From Pseudeuparius sepicola (lineage: Eukaryota; Arthropoda; Insecta; Coleoptera; Anthribidae), in contig OY987302.1 of the NCBI GenBank assembly GCA_963920635.1, positions 37,575,500-37,639,499 on the forward strand: a DNA stretch of 64,000 nucleotides. The letters run 5' to 3'. This document shows, piece after piece, positions 16,959 through 27,310 of this stretch (its first letter is position 1; the number at the start of each line of letters is the position of its first letter). The notes beneath the pieces were generated by a model. It had not been told where the DNA came from. It saw only the letters and a program-made list of their open reading frames with translations, and ran no database searches. The position numbers and the translations under genes were made by a program.

Positions 16959-19900
16959 ATGGATCACAGCACAATTCAGTCCGTTCAAAACTTGTATTAT
17001 TTGGCGCAAACAGAGGGTGATTTATCGAACCTAATCGGAAAAAATGGAAAATACATCGATCGCTGCAGAAGCCTCCTTCTCGGATCAGCAAAACTCTCCG
17101 AAAAAAGAAGATTGGAATTCATCCTGGCGACGTTGGAATCCTTTCAACTTAAGCTTTTTCAAAAACTGGAAAATGCAAAGGTGGGCGGCGCCATTCCTGC
17201 ACCATTGCCGGAAACGTCTTCAAGCAAGAAAGTAAAGTGGATTGAGGTTGGTTTATTTTTTTTTTTAATTTCTCTACATCTTCCTGCATTTACAGATTAC
17301 TTCAGCATTACAAAGACGTCTGGTGACAGGTGCCTTAGTCAACAGCGGCGACTACCTTCTGCCCGATGAATTTCTGTCAGCTTGTTTCCCGATTTTTAAA
17401 CGTAAGATTATTTATTTTCTGTCTCGTTTAAAATGTATCAAGTGTAACGTTATTTTATACGCTGTTTTTGTTAAGAAAACCGTTAGGGATTCCGAAGAGG
17501 TTGAAATAAGCGAAATTAAACATTTTTCAACACCAAACAAGGAAATTATCGAGGAAACGCACATACAAGATGTTTTTACTTTTTTCACTGATCTTATTTT
17601 GAATAGTATGTCTGAATTCGAAGAAGGGGATTCGGGATGGACTTTAAAAGAAATTATTAATTTAACTGTTAATATCAATAAGTATGATCCGATAAATGGA
17701 GGATCTTTTATCGATTTACCTGTGGAATTAAAAAGAAAACAATGTATCTTAAATATAAAATCTGTAGATAGGCGTTGTTTTGTTTGGTGCATATTGGCGG
17801 GTGTTACCAAAATTAGATCCACCGATCCATCTGACTACCCGCAAAATTATTACGAATTTTTAAATTTCAGAAACATTGAACTACCTATGAAAATAACAGA
17901 CTTGTCTAAATTTGAAAAACAAAATCCTACCATTTCGGTGAATGTTTTTGGGTACGATAGCATAAAGAAAAAAATTAACGGTCCGATTTATCACACAAAA
18001 GAACTTAAGGAAATTCACGTAAATTTGCTTTATTTGACCAAGTTCAGATCGAGTTCGGGACATTTTTGCTACATTTTAGATTTAGGTAGTTTGACGGGAA
18101 ATCAAATTAACAAACATAGGGAGAAAAAATTCATATGTGATCGCTGTTTGTGTAATTTCAATTCCAATGAACAACTAACGACACATTTAGAGGATTGTCA
18201 AAGAGTAGATCCAGTCAAAATTATTTTACCTAATAAAAATAAAAACATTTTAAAATTTAAGGACATCAAAAAAACCGTAAAGGTTCCCTTTTCCATTTAT
18301 GCAGATATAGAATGTTTAACGGTCAATATAGAAAATTGCGAAAATAATCCCTTGAAATCGTACACCAATCCCTACCAAAAACACGAACCTTTTAGTATAG
18401 CTTATCAGGTAGTCTGCTCGTTCGATGAAACATTATCACACTTTGAGATATACAGGGGAGAAGCCCCAGTAAAATGGTTCGTTAACAAAATTCGTCTTGA
18501 AATGAAAACAATTGAGGACATATTAAAAACTAAATTACCAATGTCAAAAATTTCTCTAGAACAGCAAATAAATCATGATAACGTCATCAGGTGTATGATT
18601 TGCGATGAATTATTTTCGGAAAGTAACCCGAAAGTTTTCGATCATAATCATGTGACAGGTGAATATCGAAAAACACTTTGTAATAATTGTAATTTGCAAT
18701 GTAAAAACGTGAATTTTGTGCCTATATTTTTTCACAATTTAAGCGGCTATGACGCACATTTTATTATCAGGGAGTTGAATTTTGACGATCAGCCAATTTC
18801 CCTATTGCCGATTTCGTTTGAAAAATTTATTTCTTTCAGTAAAAGGTCGGGAACTCTTTATATGCGATTTTTGGACAGTTTGAGATTTTTACCCGCTTCC
18901 TTGGAAAAGTTATCTGAATCGCTTAATGCCGATCAGTTCGTTTTAACGCGTAAGACTTTTCCAGACCCCGATCAATTTAATTTAGCTATTAAGAAGGGCG
19001 TGTTTCCATACGACTATCTCGATTCTGTTTCAAAATTAAGCGAAAACGAACTGCCCGCCATGCACCATTTTAACAGTAAATTGACGGGGGAAACAATTTC
19101 CAATGAAAAATACTTGCATGCTCAAAATGTTTGGAAAACCTTCAAAATACAAAATTTGGGGCAATATAGCGATCTATATCTCCGAATAGATGTAATCTTA
19201 CTGGCGGACATTTTTGAGAACTATCGCGATTTTTGCATTAATAATTACGGTCTAGACGCTGCACATTTCTTCACCGCGGCCCATTTTTCCTGGGACGCCA
19301 TGCTAAAGATGACGAAAGTTGAAATGGAATTGTTGACCGATTACAATATGATTTTGTTTATCGAAAAAGGCATTAGAGGAGGGCTCGTTATTTGTTCCAA
19401 TCGATACGCGAAAGCGAATAATAAATACATGAAAAATTATGACGAATCATCCCCAGACTCATACATTTTTTATGGGGATGTAAATAACCTTTATGGTTTT
19501 TCTATGTCCTGTCCACTTCCCGTCTCCAATTTTGAATGGGAACATGATTTAGAAAAAATTGAAATGTTCATAAAATCTTCTAGACACGGATATATCACGG
19601 AAACAGGTATTGATATTAACGGTTGGGGCGAAGGAATTGGGTATATTTTAGAAGTAACGCTCGATTATCCCCAAGAACTTTTTGAAAAACACAGAGACTT
19701 TCCGTTGCTCCCGCACCACTATGAAACAACGTCGGGAAAACCTAAGAAATTGACCAGCACATTTTTCAAAAGAGAAAAGTACGTTGCACATTACAAACTT
19801 CTTATCCAAGCTTTAAATTTGGGCATTAAATTGATACAAATTCCTAGGGTTTTAAAATTTAAACAAAGTGCCTGGTTAAAAAAATATATGGATCTAAACA

Positions 19901-20740
19901 CGGGTTTGCGCGCTCAGGCAAAATCAGAATTTGAACAGGATTTATACAAAAGAAAAAATAACATTATTTACGGTAAAACGCTCCAGAATATAAGAAATAA
20001 CAGGGATATTAGGTTAGTCACTAGCTGGGACGGGAGATACGGAGCCAGAAAACTTATTGCCCAACCCAATTTTGATTCTTTGCAAATTTTCTCGGAAAAT
20101 CTGATAGCCGTAGAAATGAAAAAAACCGAATTGTTGTTTAATAAACCTATTTATGTAGGCATTTCCGTGCTAGACATTTCCAAAAGCCTCGTGTACGATT
20201 TTCACTATAATTATTTCACAAAATTACCTGTAAGGGAAATAAAGCTGCTGTATTCCGATACCGATTCCCTCATGTATCATATTTTTTGTCGCGATTTTTA
20301 CGAAATCATTCGAAATGACTGCATCAAATTTTTCGATACCAGCGATTATCCGGACGGGAACGTGTTTAAAATTGCAAAATTTAACAAGAAGAAAATCGGG
20401 TATATTAAAGACGAAGTAAAAGGTAACATTATTTCAGAATTTGTCGGCCTGGCCGCAAAAATGTACGCGTTCAAATTTCACAATGAAGACGATGATTCGG
20501 AAATTTCGATAAAGAAAGCTAAGGTTGTGGGAAAATTCGCTGTTAATAACTTAACATTTCAAAATTATAAAGATATTCTTTTCGGCACTGCTTCGAACCT
20601 GTATTCCAAATTTAATACGATAAGATCCGAAAAACATAATATTTATTCATTTCAATAAAAATGCCTTGAGCAACTTTGACGACAAACGCAAAATCCTCGA
20701 AGATAAAATTAGTACAGTTCCGTTAGGCTACGATGATTGA
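16959..20740 (+). pseudogene. polB: Protein-primed family B DNA polymerase, spliced, C-terminal tail out of frame
   Basis: ATG at 16959. Exon 1 is 96 codons. A 49-bp GT-AG intron (17247-17295) joins it in phase to a 1120-codon exon that starts before the RRLVTG block, giving about 1216 residues. Visible elements: C2H2-like finger (from about 377), Exo I DIE (433-435), an HNH/endonuclease-VII-like CxxC...DHNH block (about 529-560), Exo II NLSGYD (582), Exo III Y-x3-D (728), Pol A DVNNLYG (824), Pol B KNNIIYGK (about 983) and Pol C YSDTDS (1082-1087). This enzyme would copy the linear genome from a protein primer. The frame stops at 20658, but the family's usual C-terminal tail is visible in another frame to 20740, so one late frame change exists. 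All catalytic residues are intact. Confidence 0.9.
17247..17295 (+). other. 49-bp intron in polB
   Basis: Donor GAG|GTTGGT, then a long T run and acceptor ATTTACAG|ATT. Both exons are in phase 0. Joining the exons brings the start codon at 16959 to a polymerase frame that otherwise has no ATG before its conserved N-terminus. Confidence 0.7.
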
Positions 20741-20905
20741 CCATAATATATTTTTCAAATTTGCATAACTGCATAACAGGAAATGTATGCGGTGTGCGGG
20801 TTGATAAGACCGTCGTCAACGGGAAATGTTAGCGGAAACTGATAAACTCGCATACATCTCGGGTATTATTTACCAATTTAATTCGTTTTAAGTGCACCAC
20901 AAAAA

Positions 20906-21505
20906 ATGTTGTCATTACAAAATCTCGTTAAAAAAGAAATTGTCCGAAATCTCAAAATGTCGTGTCACATTCTAAAGACGGATCTGCCGCAGCTTCTACA
21001 ATATGAAATTATTAGTGATTTTACGAAGTACAAGTTTCAAATTTACAAAGAAACCATTCACGATTGGCAGGATGCAGATCGGGACTCGATAAATTTTGAT
21101 GAACGGCTGACGCCCAGAGAAGTGACTTTCTTAATAAATCAACCCGCGTGGGATGATCTCTGGTTCGATGAAAGAATGATTTTTTTACCGGAAGAATATG
21201 ACATGCCTTTTTGTGTTTCCACGGAATATTTTACGTTTCCACAGTTAGAAAATTTGAAAGTTTGTTTCTACTGCAAAGGTGTAGTTCAATATATACTTGA
21301 AGAGTATAAGAATATTCGTCGCGCACCCAAGAAAAAACGCCAGCATTTCTCATCGCACGTTACTCAAGTCATGGACAGGTGGATTAAAAATCCGCAAGAA
21401 TGGTGCAAAAATTGTTCTAGAACTCCCCTCTTCGAATTGTATAACCCACATTTATGTTTTGAAAATATGCATGATGAAAACGACTATTCGGCTATTGAAT
21501 TTTAA
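20906..21505 (+). CDS. Unknown 199-aa protein with SOCS/BC-box-like N-terminus and CxxC pairs
   Basis: ATG at 20906, intact. Residues 3-12 (SLQNLVKKEI) fit the elongin-C-binding BC-box pattern S/T-L-x3-C/A/V-x3-hydrophobic, close to the SLQ-x-L-A box of lentiviral Vif. An LPQLL segment about 15 residues later recalls the Cul-box part. Further on are CFYC and a WCKNC pair that could bind zinc, then an acidic tail. It is the last gene before the right TIR, a usual place for host-interaction genes. A ubiquitin-ligase adaptor role is inference; otherwise unidentified. Confidence 0.55.
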   Translation: MLSLQNLVKKEIVRNLKMSCHILKTDLPQLLQYEIISDFTKYKFQIYKETIHDWQDADRDSINFDERLTPREVTFLINQPAWDDLWFDERMIFLPEEYDMPFCVSTEYFTFPQLENLKVCFYCKGVVQYILEEYKNIRRAPKKKRQHFSSHVTQVMDRWIKNPQEWCKNCSRTPLFELYNPHLCFENMHDENDYSAIEF

Positions 21506-21559
21506 AAAATATGTTGTTGGAAAATGTAAAAATATTGCAAAAAATTTTTTTATATAATT

Positions 21560-21645
21560 TTCCGCGTACGTTGTAATCCTTTTGCGTTCGTTGGGATCTT
21601 TTTTGCGTTCGTTGTATTCTTTTTTGCCTTCGTTAAGCTAAAGTT
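21560..21645 (+). repeat. TTTTGCGTTCGTTG short tandem repeat
   Basis: Four imperfect copies of TTTT(G)CGTTCGTTG/A (one written TGCCTTCGTTA) spaced about 25 bp follow the last viral gene; the flanking DNA is A/T-rich. It could be a 3' regulatory or replication-related iteron set. AATAAAAAATATG at about 21751 may be the poly(A) signal. Confidence 0.6.
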
Positions 21646-21966
21646 TTAAATATTGACTTTGTGAACCTGTATACCTAACCCACGAAATTACCCCAAATGT
21701 TATTTTTATATATTTGTAATTATTGTAATTATTTTTTTTGCGTGTGTTTATCAATAAAAAATATGTATATCTATAGGTATCTTTTATTTTTCCCTTATCC
21801 TTTAATCATATTTGTCAAAAAAGCATTTTTTTTTCGAAACTTGAATCCATTCACGAGCTGATTTCAAGATTAATTTTCCTTTAGGATCGTCTAAAGACAT
21901 TTTTAACATCTTCTAAGACCCAAGAGATTCCCCCAAAACGATCTCCAAGGCATCCTAGACAAAGAT
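21646..21966. other. AT-rich spacer before right subterminal array
   Basis: No gene seen. A/T-rich with a possible poly(A) signal at about 21751. Confidence 0.5.
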
Positions 21967-22350
21967 ATGTCATATATTTCTCATTTCGTTCCATCCTGTA
22001 TATTTTTCTATATTTGTCCATTCTGTATATTTCTCACATTCTGTATTTTTCTCTCTATTTGTCCGCTCTGTATATTTCTCTTTTTGTTCCATCCTATATT
22101 TTTTCTACCTATATTTGTCCGCTCTGTATATTTCTACCATCCTGTATATTTCTCGTTTGTTCCATCCTGTATTTTTTCTATCTATATTTCTCCGCTCTGT
22201 ATATTTCTACCATCCTGTATATTTCTCTTTTTGTCCCATTCTGTATATTTCTCACATTCTGTATTTTTTCTCTTAATATTTGTCCACACTGTATATTTCC
22301 ACCATCCTGTATATTTCTCTTTTTTTCTATCTGTATATTTCTCCCATCCT
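21967..22350. repeat. Subterminal minisatellite, right (inverted relative to left)
   Basis: Many copies of CCATCCTGTATATTTCT / CCGCTCTGTATATTTCT / CACATTCTGTATTTTT, the reverse complement of the left array, here about 100 bp longer. Long stop-free frames cross it and the adjoining TIR; they encode only Phe/Ile/Cys-rich repeats and are not credible genes. Confidence 0.85.
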
Positions 22351-22436
22351 ATTTTTTCCCAACCTAACTTTTGTTCTTATTTTTCTCAACCTAACGTCAC
22401 TCTATTTTTCCAATCTCAGCACATTTTGACATCTAA

Positions 22437-22860
22437 GACAGGCTCAAGACTCCCCTCCCTCTCAGGCCCCCGGATCCGGATCCTTTCACGCTACCTGACA
22501 GACGTCCCTCGAGGTGCAAGCGCGCGCGCGCCCGAACGGATGACGTCGGCGAGACAGAACCTTGCCATTTCTACGGTGCGATTAGAATATGGACGGGTGG
22601 ACGAGTGGTCAAGGCGACGGGATCGGGACACGAACGGAACCGGTTCGATTCCACACACGGGCTTTTTTTATTGTATTCCAGGAAAAGGCAACGTCGCACC
22701 TACACGACAAAATCGAGGATCCGGCAACGCCGCGAACGCCGCGCCCGAGAGAGACAGATCAAAAGTAGCGATAAGACCGCACCGGAAGTCGTTATCTTAT
22801 ATGGGAAAATACATGAGTGCGAGTGAGATGGAAGATGGATCGCCCCCTTTGCCTCACTGC
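22437..22860. repeat. Right terminal inverted repeat, 424 bp
   Basis: Inverted copy of 5852-6275; the outer end is CCTTTGCCTCACTGC. It begins at GACAGGCTCAAGACT, where similarity with the left side stops abruptly. Confidence 0.95.
22591..22669 (+). ncRNA. Candidate Pol III (tRNA-like, VA-RNA-like) transcript in right TIR
   Basis: A-box-like TGGACGAGTGG at 22598-22608 (followed by TCAAGGCG), B box GGTTCGATTCC at 22642-22652, and T7 at 22663-22669. A-B spacing is 33 bases, within the tRNA range. A perfect palindrome GAACCGGTTC overlaps the B box. Stem halves expected for acceptor and anticodon arms do not pair, so this is a tRNA-derived Pol III unit at most. It points outward to the element end. 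Adenoviruses make VA RNAs from similar internal promoters; the comparison is inference. Confidence 0.5.
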
Positions 22861-22868
22861 TGTGGTCA
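22861..22868. repeat. Right target-site duplication (TGTGGTCA)
   Basis: Identical to 5844-5851. It is followed at once by the H-x4-C half of the interrupted gag zinc knuckle. Confidence 0.85.
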
Positions 22869-23256
22869 ACACGGTCACCAACAAGATACGTGTCGTCGTT
22901 TCCAAAAAGAAACAATTAAAGAATCTGACAAGGAGAAGACAAACAATTAGCGTCCCGAATGTATCCATTGTAAAAAGATGGGCCACACCGAGCCTAACTG
23001 CTGGTATAAACACGGGAAGCCAAAGAAAGAATTTCTGTTAAAAGAATAACGCCATTTGAATCAAACGCAGATAGCTACGATATTGTGCCCAGTAAACGTT
23101 ACGATCAGATGACGAAACTGTGCGTGCCTTTTCAGGACTTGGATCGCAACTTGTGTATAGAAATAGACTTTGTAGTGGTCCCCGACCCGACAGTGTTATT
23201 CCAGGCGAGTTCGATCTTATAATCGGCTGGGATGTTATGTTAGGTAGTATAGTAAG

Positions 23257-23445
23257 ACACATTAGAGAATGGGACAGCGCGTGACGTTCGATGCGATACT
23301 AAACACACCCAATGCACACTTAACACTTTGTATTTGCAACTGAACGAATTTACCGAGATGGCCGGCCTATATAAACCGCTGGAGCCGTGCGGTTGCTAAG
23401 ATACGTGGGAAGCTTCGTCATACGCTGTCCCATTCTCTAATGTGT
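23257..23445. mobile_element. 189-bp MITE-like insert with 23-bp perfect terminal inverted repeats
   Basis: ACACATTAGAGAATGGGACA plus GCG at the left, and its exact inverse at 23423-23445. The similarity extends a few bases further inward with one mismatch. It interrupts the protease-RT part of the gypsy relic; TAGT-like sequence flanks both ends. Non-coding inside; superfamily not assigned. Confidence 0.65.
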
Positions 23446-24740
23446 TAGTCTCTAAACAACTAGATTTAGAATAAAGTTTAAAAAGAAAACGTGTTAGTTA
23501 CGTTAAAAAAGAAAACACCTGATCATATTACGACGGGAAAACGATAATTAGATTAAAGGACAGTACCCCTGGGGCATACCTTCCAAGCAGATTGGCATAT
23601 GAAGGGAGAGTGCAGTTAAAGAAAATAATCGATCAACTTTTAATGATAGAATAATACGCAAAAGTAATTCGGAATACGCTAGTCCAATTGTAATTATAAA
23701 GAAAAAAACGATGAATTAAGAATGTAAGTAGATTACCGTGACGTGAATAAAAAGGTTGTAAAGGAAAGGTACCCTTTACCCCTTATTGAAGATCAAGTTA
23801 ACGACCTTTGTCAAGCCAAGTACTTCACAACGTTGGATATGAAGTCCTGATAATATAGAGGAAACCTCCAAACACATAATTGCTTTTATAACTCGAACGA
23901 ACTGTACGAGTTCAACCGTACGCCGTTTGGCTACATCAATGCCCCAGCAATTTATCAACGTGCCATCTATGAAGCTTTAAATCATCTGAAAGGTAAAAAA
24001 GCATTTGTTTGCCTGAACGATGTGTTAGTGCCATCAAAGACAATTTCAGAGGGAATGCTAAATTTGGAAGAAGTGCTAAGTGCGTTGGCAGAGCATGGAT
24101 TTTCGTTGAATCACAAAAAGTGTATATTTCTCGCGCGTGCGACTGAATGCCTTGGAATTTTACTTAGGCAAGGAACAATATGTCCAAGCCCGCGAAAGGT
24201 GAACGCTTTGACTCAAACGTTACCTCCCCCTGACGTAAAGGGTGTGCGACAATTTATGGGACTTGGAGGTTATTTTCGACGATTCATCAAGGGATTTTCG
24301 CAATAAACGGCACCCATAACCGCGTTGCTACGCAAAAGCAGTGTTTTTAAGCGGACTACTGAATGTGAAGCCATAAGACAACGTCTGATAAGCGAGCTAA
24401 GTGATTCACCAGTATTGCGTATATACAATCGAGAATTAGGAATGTGAGCTTCACACGGACGCAAGTGCAGTAGGTCTTGATGCTGTGCTTCTTCAAAAAG
24501 AAAATGTTGTTAGACCTGTCGGCTATTACAGCCGTCCAACTACTGATTATGAGTCACGCTATCATTCTTTTGATTTAGAAACACTGGCCATAGTTGAAGC
24601 TCTTGAACACTTTCGAGTTTATTTGTACGGGGTGCATTTCACAATATATATTAATAGTAGGGCTGTAGGGATACTGGATCACTTTGGTAACCCTGTCCAT
24701 CCGCATCTCCCCCGTACACGTGGGAGGGTCTATTATTGAC

Positions 24741-25382
24741 CTCCACCAGAAGGTATCCGAAGAAGTCTTTCAAGGTCATTGCCGAAGAAGTGGTGACAAC
24801 ATTTCTGTCACCTGTTTAACTGTCCAGGTGTGTGTCACCTGACGGGTCTTTAAAAAAAATGTCACCACGTGACCTCGCTGAAGAAGTCGTCGACAATAAC
24901 CAGAAGAGGTTGTTGAAAATTGTCGAATCATCCTAATTATTTTTTGGAAAAATTTAACAACATTTATTAGGAAAATGACGTCAGTCTAATTTTTGGAAAT
25001 GTTTTGCATAAACATGTTTACACGAATGAAGCCTAAATTATTTTTAGCGATAAGCTTTTAGCTAACAATTTTTCCAAAAATCCAATTAACTACAAAATAA
25101 CAAGTTTTTGAGAGGGAGAAAAAATGACGTTAATCAAATTATTGGAAACGTTTTGAAATAAACAAGAAGAAATATGAAAATTGCCCATTCCCATTCATTT
25201 TTAACGATAAGGTTTTACTAATAAGGCTCATGAGGTGAGTGTAGTGGATCTTTGAGGATTTTTTTTGTAGTAGGCACATGTAGATTTACGTGTACCCAAA
25301 TTCACAAGTAGAAATAAAGCACAAAAAATATTTTTCATGGAATCGGCAGTGAAGTGGCCCAAAATCGTCATTAAAAGCACAG
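24741..25382. other. Unassigned region
   Basis: The first 180 bp has a repeated 'GAAGAAGT' phrase (GGTATCCGAAGAAGTC, TTGCCGAAGAAGTGG, CTGAAGAAGTCG). After that it is A/T-rich non-coding DNA. No gene recognised. Confidence 0.4.
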
Positions 25383-25419
25383 AAATCGTACAATAATGGG
25401 CTACATTATTGTACGATTT
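25383..25419. repeat. Perfect 16-bp-arm hairpin
   Basis: AAATCGTACAATAATG, GGCTA loop, CATTATTGTACGATTT: a perfect inverted repeat in otherwise unassigned DNA. Confidence 0.8.
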
Positions 25420-25806
25420 TTTCAATAAGTAGGCCTTGGCGAGATGTAAACATCAAACGTCAGACGCCGAGAAATCGCCCGTCAAAAGTGACCAAATATT
25501 CAAAACCCGGCCGATAAAGGCCCATTTAACTTTTCGTACACATTGCGAAATTGTTTCCTATAGAAGCGCAATCCTTCAGTATACATATTTTAGTAGGTTT
25601 GAATATCAATAGATTTGTTGTGGAGGCTGCACAAGAAGCAGCAGTTTTTTTTGTACGAAGGTGCCGTGTCTTGTCTTACTTGACCTAGGTAGAGCGATCG
25701 TCAAAGTCAAGCAACGCCGCGCGTAGTCGGTTCATGCACGGGTGATCCCTTATTATTTTCTTGCCTAATAAAACATTTTTTTCCGATTTCAAAAAAATAT
25801 ATAATA

Positions 25807-25928
25807 TGTACCTCGACACTGAGGTTCGACTTTTTATGACTCATGTGGTTTATTTGCCTCGGCCAGAGGCGTCGGCAACTAAATTCCACATGAGTCATAA
25901 AAAGTCGAACTTCAGTGCCTTGGTACAT
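25807..25928. repeat. Fold-back with 42-bp near-perfect arms
   Basis: TGTACCTCGACACTGAGGTT, CGACTTTTTATGACTCATGT, GG (25807-25848) returns in inverse at 25887-25928 with three or four mismatches around a 38-bp loop. It could be a small non-autonomous element or a hairpin RNA source. Confidence 0.75.
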
Positions 25929-27170
25929 AAATAACTATTTTCTTTATTAATGATAAACACAATTAACATTGAATTTATTGCGGTAACAAACCATCTATAT
26001 GTAAATAATACGAGCAATATAGATACTGCACATTGGTATTAACAATTTTTTTGTTTCAATCATAATTATTGAAACAATAAATCATAATAACGATGTGATG
26101 CTGCGTGTTTCACTGGCGGTGGTGCCTGCGTGTTTCACTGTAACAAAAAACTAGATTATTAATAATTTTAAAACAAATTAAATGAAATTCTTACCATTGT
26201 TTCAACTAGGTGGAATTGATTCGTAGCAAAACAAATCGATAGTCGAAGAGTGATTAGTTGGTAAAGGATGATTTTCTATTGACTTCTCGCAAATACAAAA
26301 AGTTTTTTTACAGTGGTGACACCACCAAGATGTTTGTGGAATCCAAGTTGTTTGCATTTTCTTGGTCGTCGTCGTCGTCGTTACATCAGTTGCTTGGAAA
26401 CGATGTGGTGTTATGATTTCTTCCAGCTTTCTTTTTCTAGCTTCCTGAGATTCACCACCATAATAGTAGTTAAATAGATTAATAAAAAACAAAAAACCAT
26501 TATGCTCATCAAGTCATTGAAACCCCAAAGTAAAGTGTCTGTGTACACATAATTTACTATTCTTTTGTCATCGTAAGGACTTAAAGCAATTTTTTTCTGT
26601 GATATAGTGTAGACATGTTTTTTGGAAACTATAGAATTTTACTGAATTTCAAATGGACCTTGTCACTCAATCGAATTTCGATATTTCTTACTACTAGAAT
26701 GAAATTAATCACATAACTTTTTAATAAAATCCCCCTCAGTATCTTTCTCGTCAATACCTAATTTTGTTAACTAAAAAAAATTATAAAAATTTTAAACTGC
26801 GCGCCTTAATTTGGAGCAATGAAATTGCGTTTGCGACGTTGCCGGTTATACTAGTAATCGAAGCCTCAGAAATTCTATTTCCATTCTAATCTCAGACGTG
26901 CACTTTGAATTGAAATCGATTCTCTAGAGAAAGACAGTTGTACATATAAACGGTTGTCCGAACTCGACCGTACAGACACAGATAGTTGTTTTGTGGGTCG
27001 TGTGTCCTGTCTATAACAATCTGTCATGTCATTCTTTAATGCAAACCGAGCTAATAAAACTAAATAGCTAAATGTTTTTCTGAAAACCTGCAATAGTTAA
27101 AGTGTATACCGTATGCCGATTTGAAATCAAATTTAATTGGTTGTAATAAGGATGGTGCTAGGCACTTATT
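25929..27170. other. Unassigned AT-rich region
   Basis: No family recognised. A minus-strand open frame at 26492-26202 (96 residues) has a CHHC-x4-C-x-C cluster and a Thr run, but I cannot support it as a gene. Confidence 0.35.
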
Positions 27171-27310
27171 TAGCAATATCAGTATTGTGACTTCCCCGAA
27201 GAACTGAAGAAAGTGATAGATCCCGTAATTGAGAGAAAGGAATATTTTGGTCATCCGGAAAAACTTTTGATAGTCATTTTAAGGGATGATAGAAAACACA
27301 TATTTGAGTT
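27171..27310 (+). pseudogene. Short relic of a repeat-encoded protein ('FGHPEKLLIVILRDD')
   Basis: One frame reads YCDFPEELKKVIDPVIERKE then YFGHPEKLLIVILRDDRKH before a stop. This resembles the 'FFAHPEN-LL' block of a protein family common in invertebrate repeats. The flanks are broken, so it is a fragment. Identification is from memory and tentative. Confidence 0.3.

Larger units (their letters stand above)
5852..22860 (+). mobile_element. Endogenous adintovirus / polinton-like (Maverick) element, 17,009 bp
   Basis: The element is bounded by 424-bp TIRs and an 8-bp target duplication. Its rightward gene set combines virion genes (PLA2/core, adenain, penton-like, double-jelly-roll-type hexon, packaging ATPase, fibre-like) with polinton genes (DDE integrase with chromodomain, protein-primed PolB) and accessory genes (IAP, SOCS-like, DVQGF). 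This is the known layout of animal polintons/adintoviruses. Most genes are open over nearly full length, but at least six carry one stop or frame change, so the copy is endogenous and probably inactive. It sits inside an older gypsy element, giving relative age. Confidence 0.95.
22861..24740 (+). pseudogene. pol: Ty3/gypsy gag (3' end) and pol relic
   Basis: It starts with the rest of the first zinc knuckle and a second complete one (CIHCKKMGHTEPNC, about 22956). Next come a post-protease 'GEFDLIIGWDVML' segment, reverse transcriptase pieces ('DYRDVNKKVVKERYPLPLIE', 'KYFTTLDMK', then the catalytic region with N-D in place of the usual D-D) and connection sequence 'QFMGLGGYFRRFIKGFS' (to about 24303). 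RNase H follows ('GLDAVLLQKE', 'YESRYHSFDLETLAIVEAL'). Many stops and frame changes are present, and a MITE-like insert occupies 23257-23445. No integrase or 3' LTR is seen after 24740. This is the host element of the virus-like insertion. Confidence 0.85.

Noticed and set aside
22591..22669. Functional tRNA-Ser/Leu gene in the TIR
   Set aside because: A and B boxes fit, but the acceptor, anticodon and outer T-stem pairs are missing, so it is kept only as a Pol III-type unit.
26202..26492. Minus-strand 96-codon frame with a CHHC/CxC cluster
   Set aside because: Could be a zinc-binding fragment, but there is no family match and no neighbouring conserved sequence, so it is not called as a gene.
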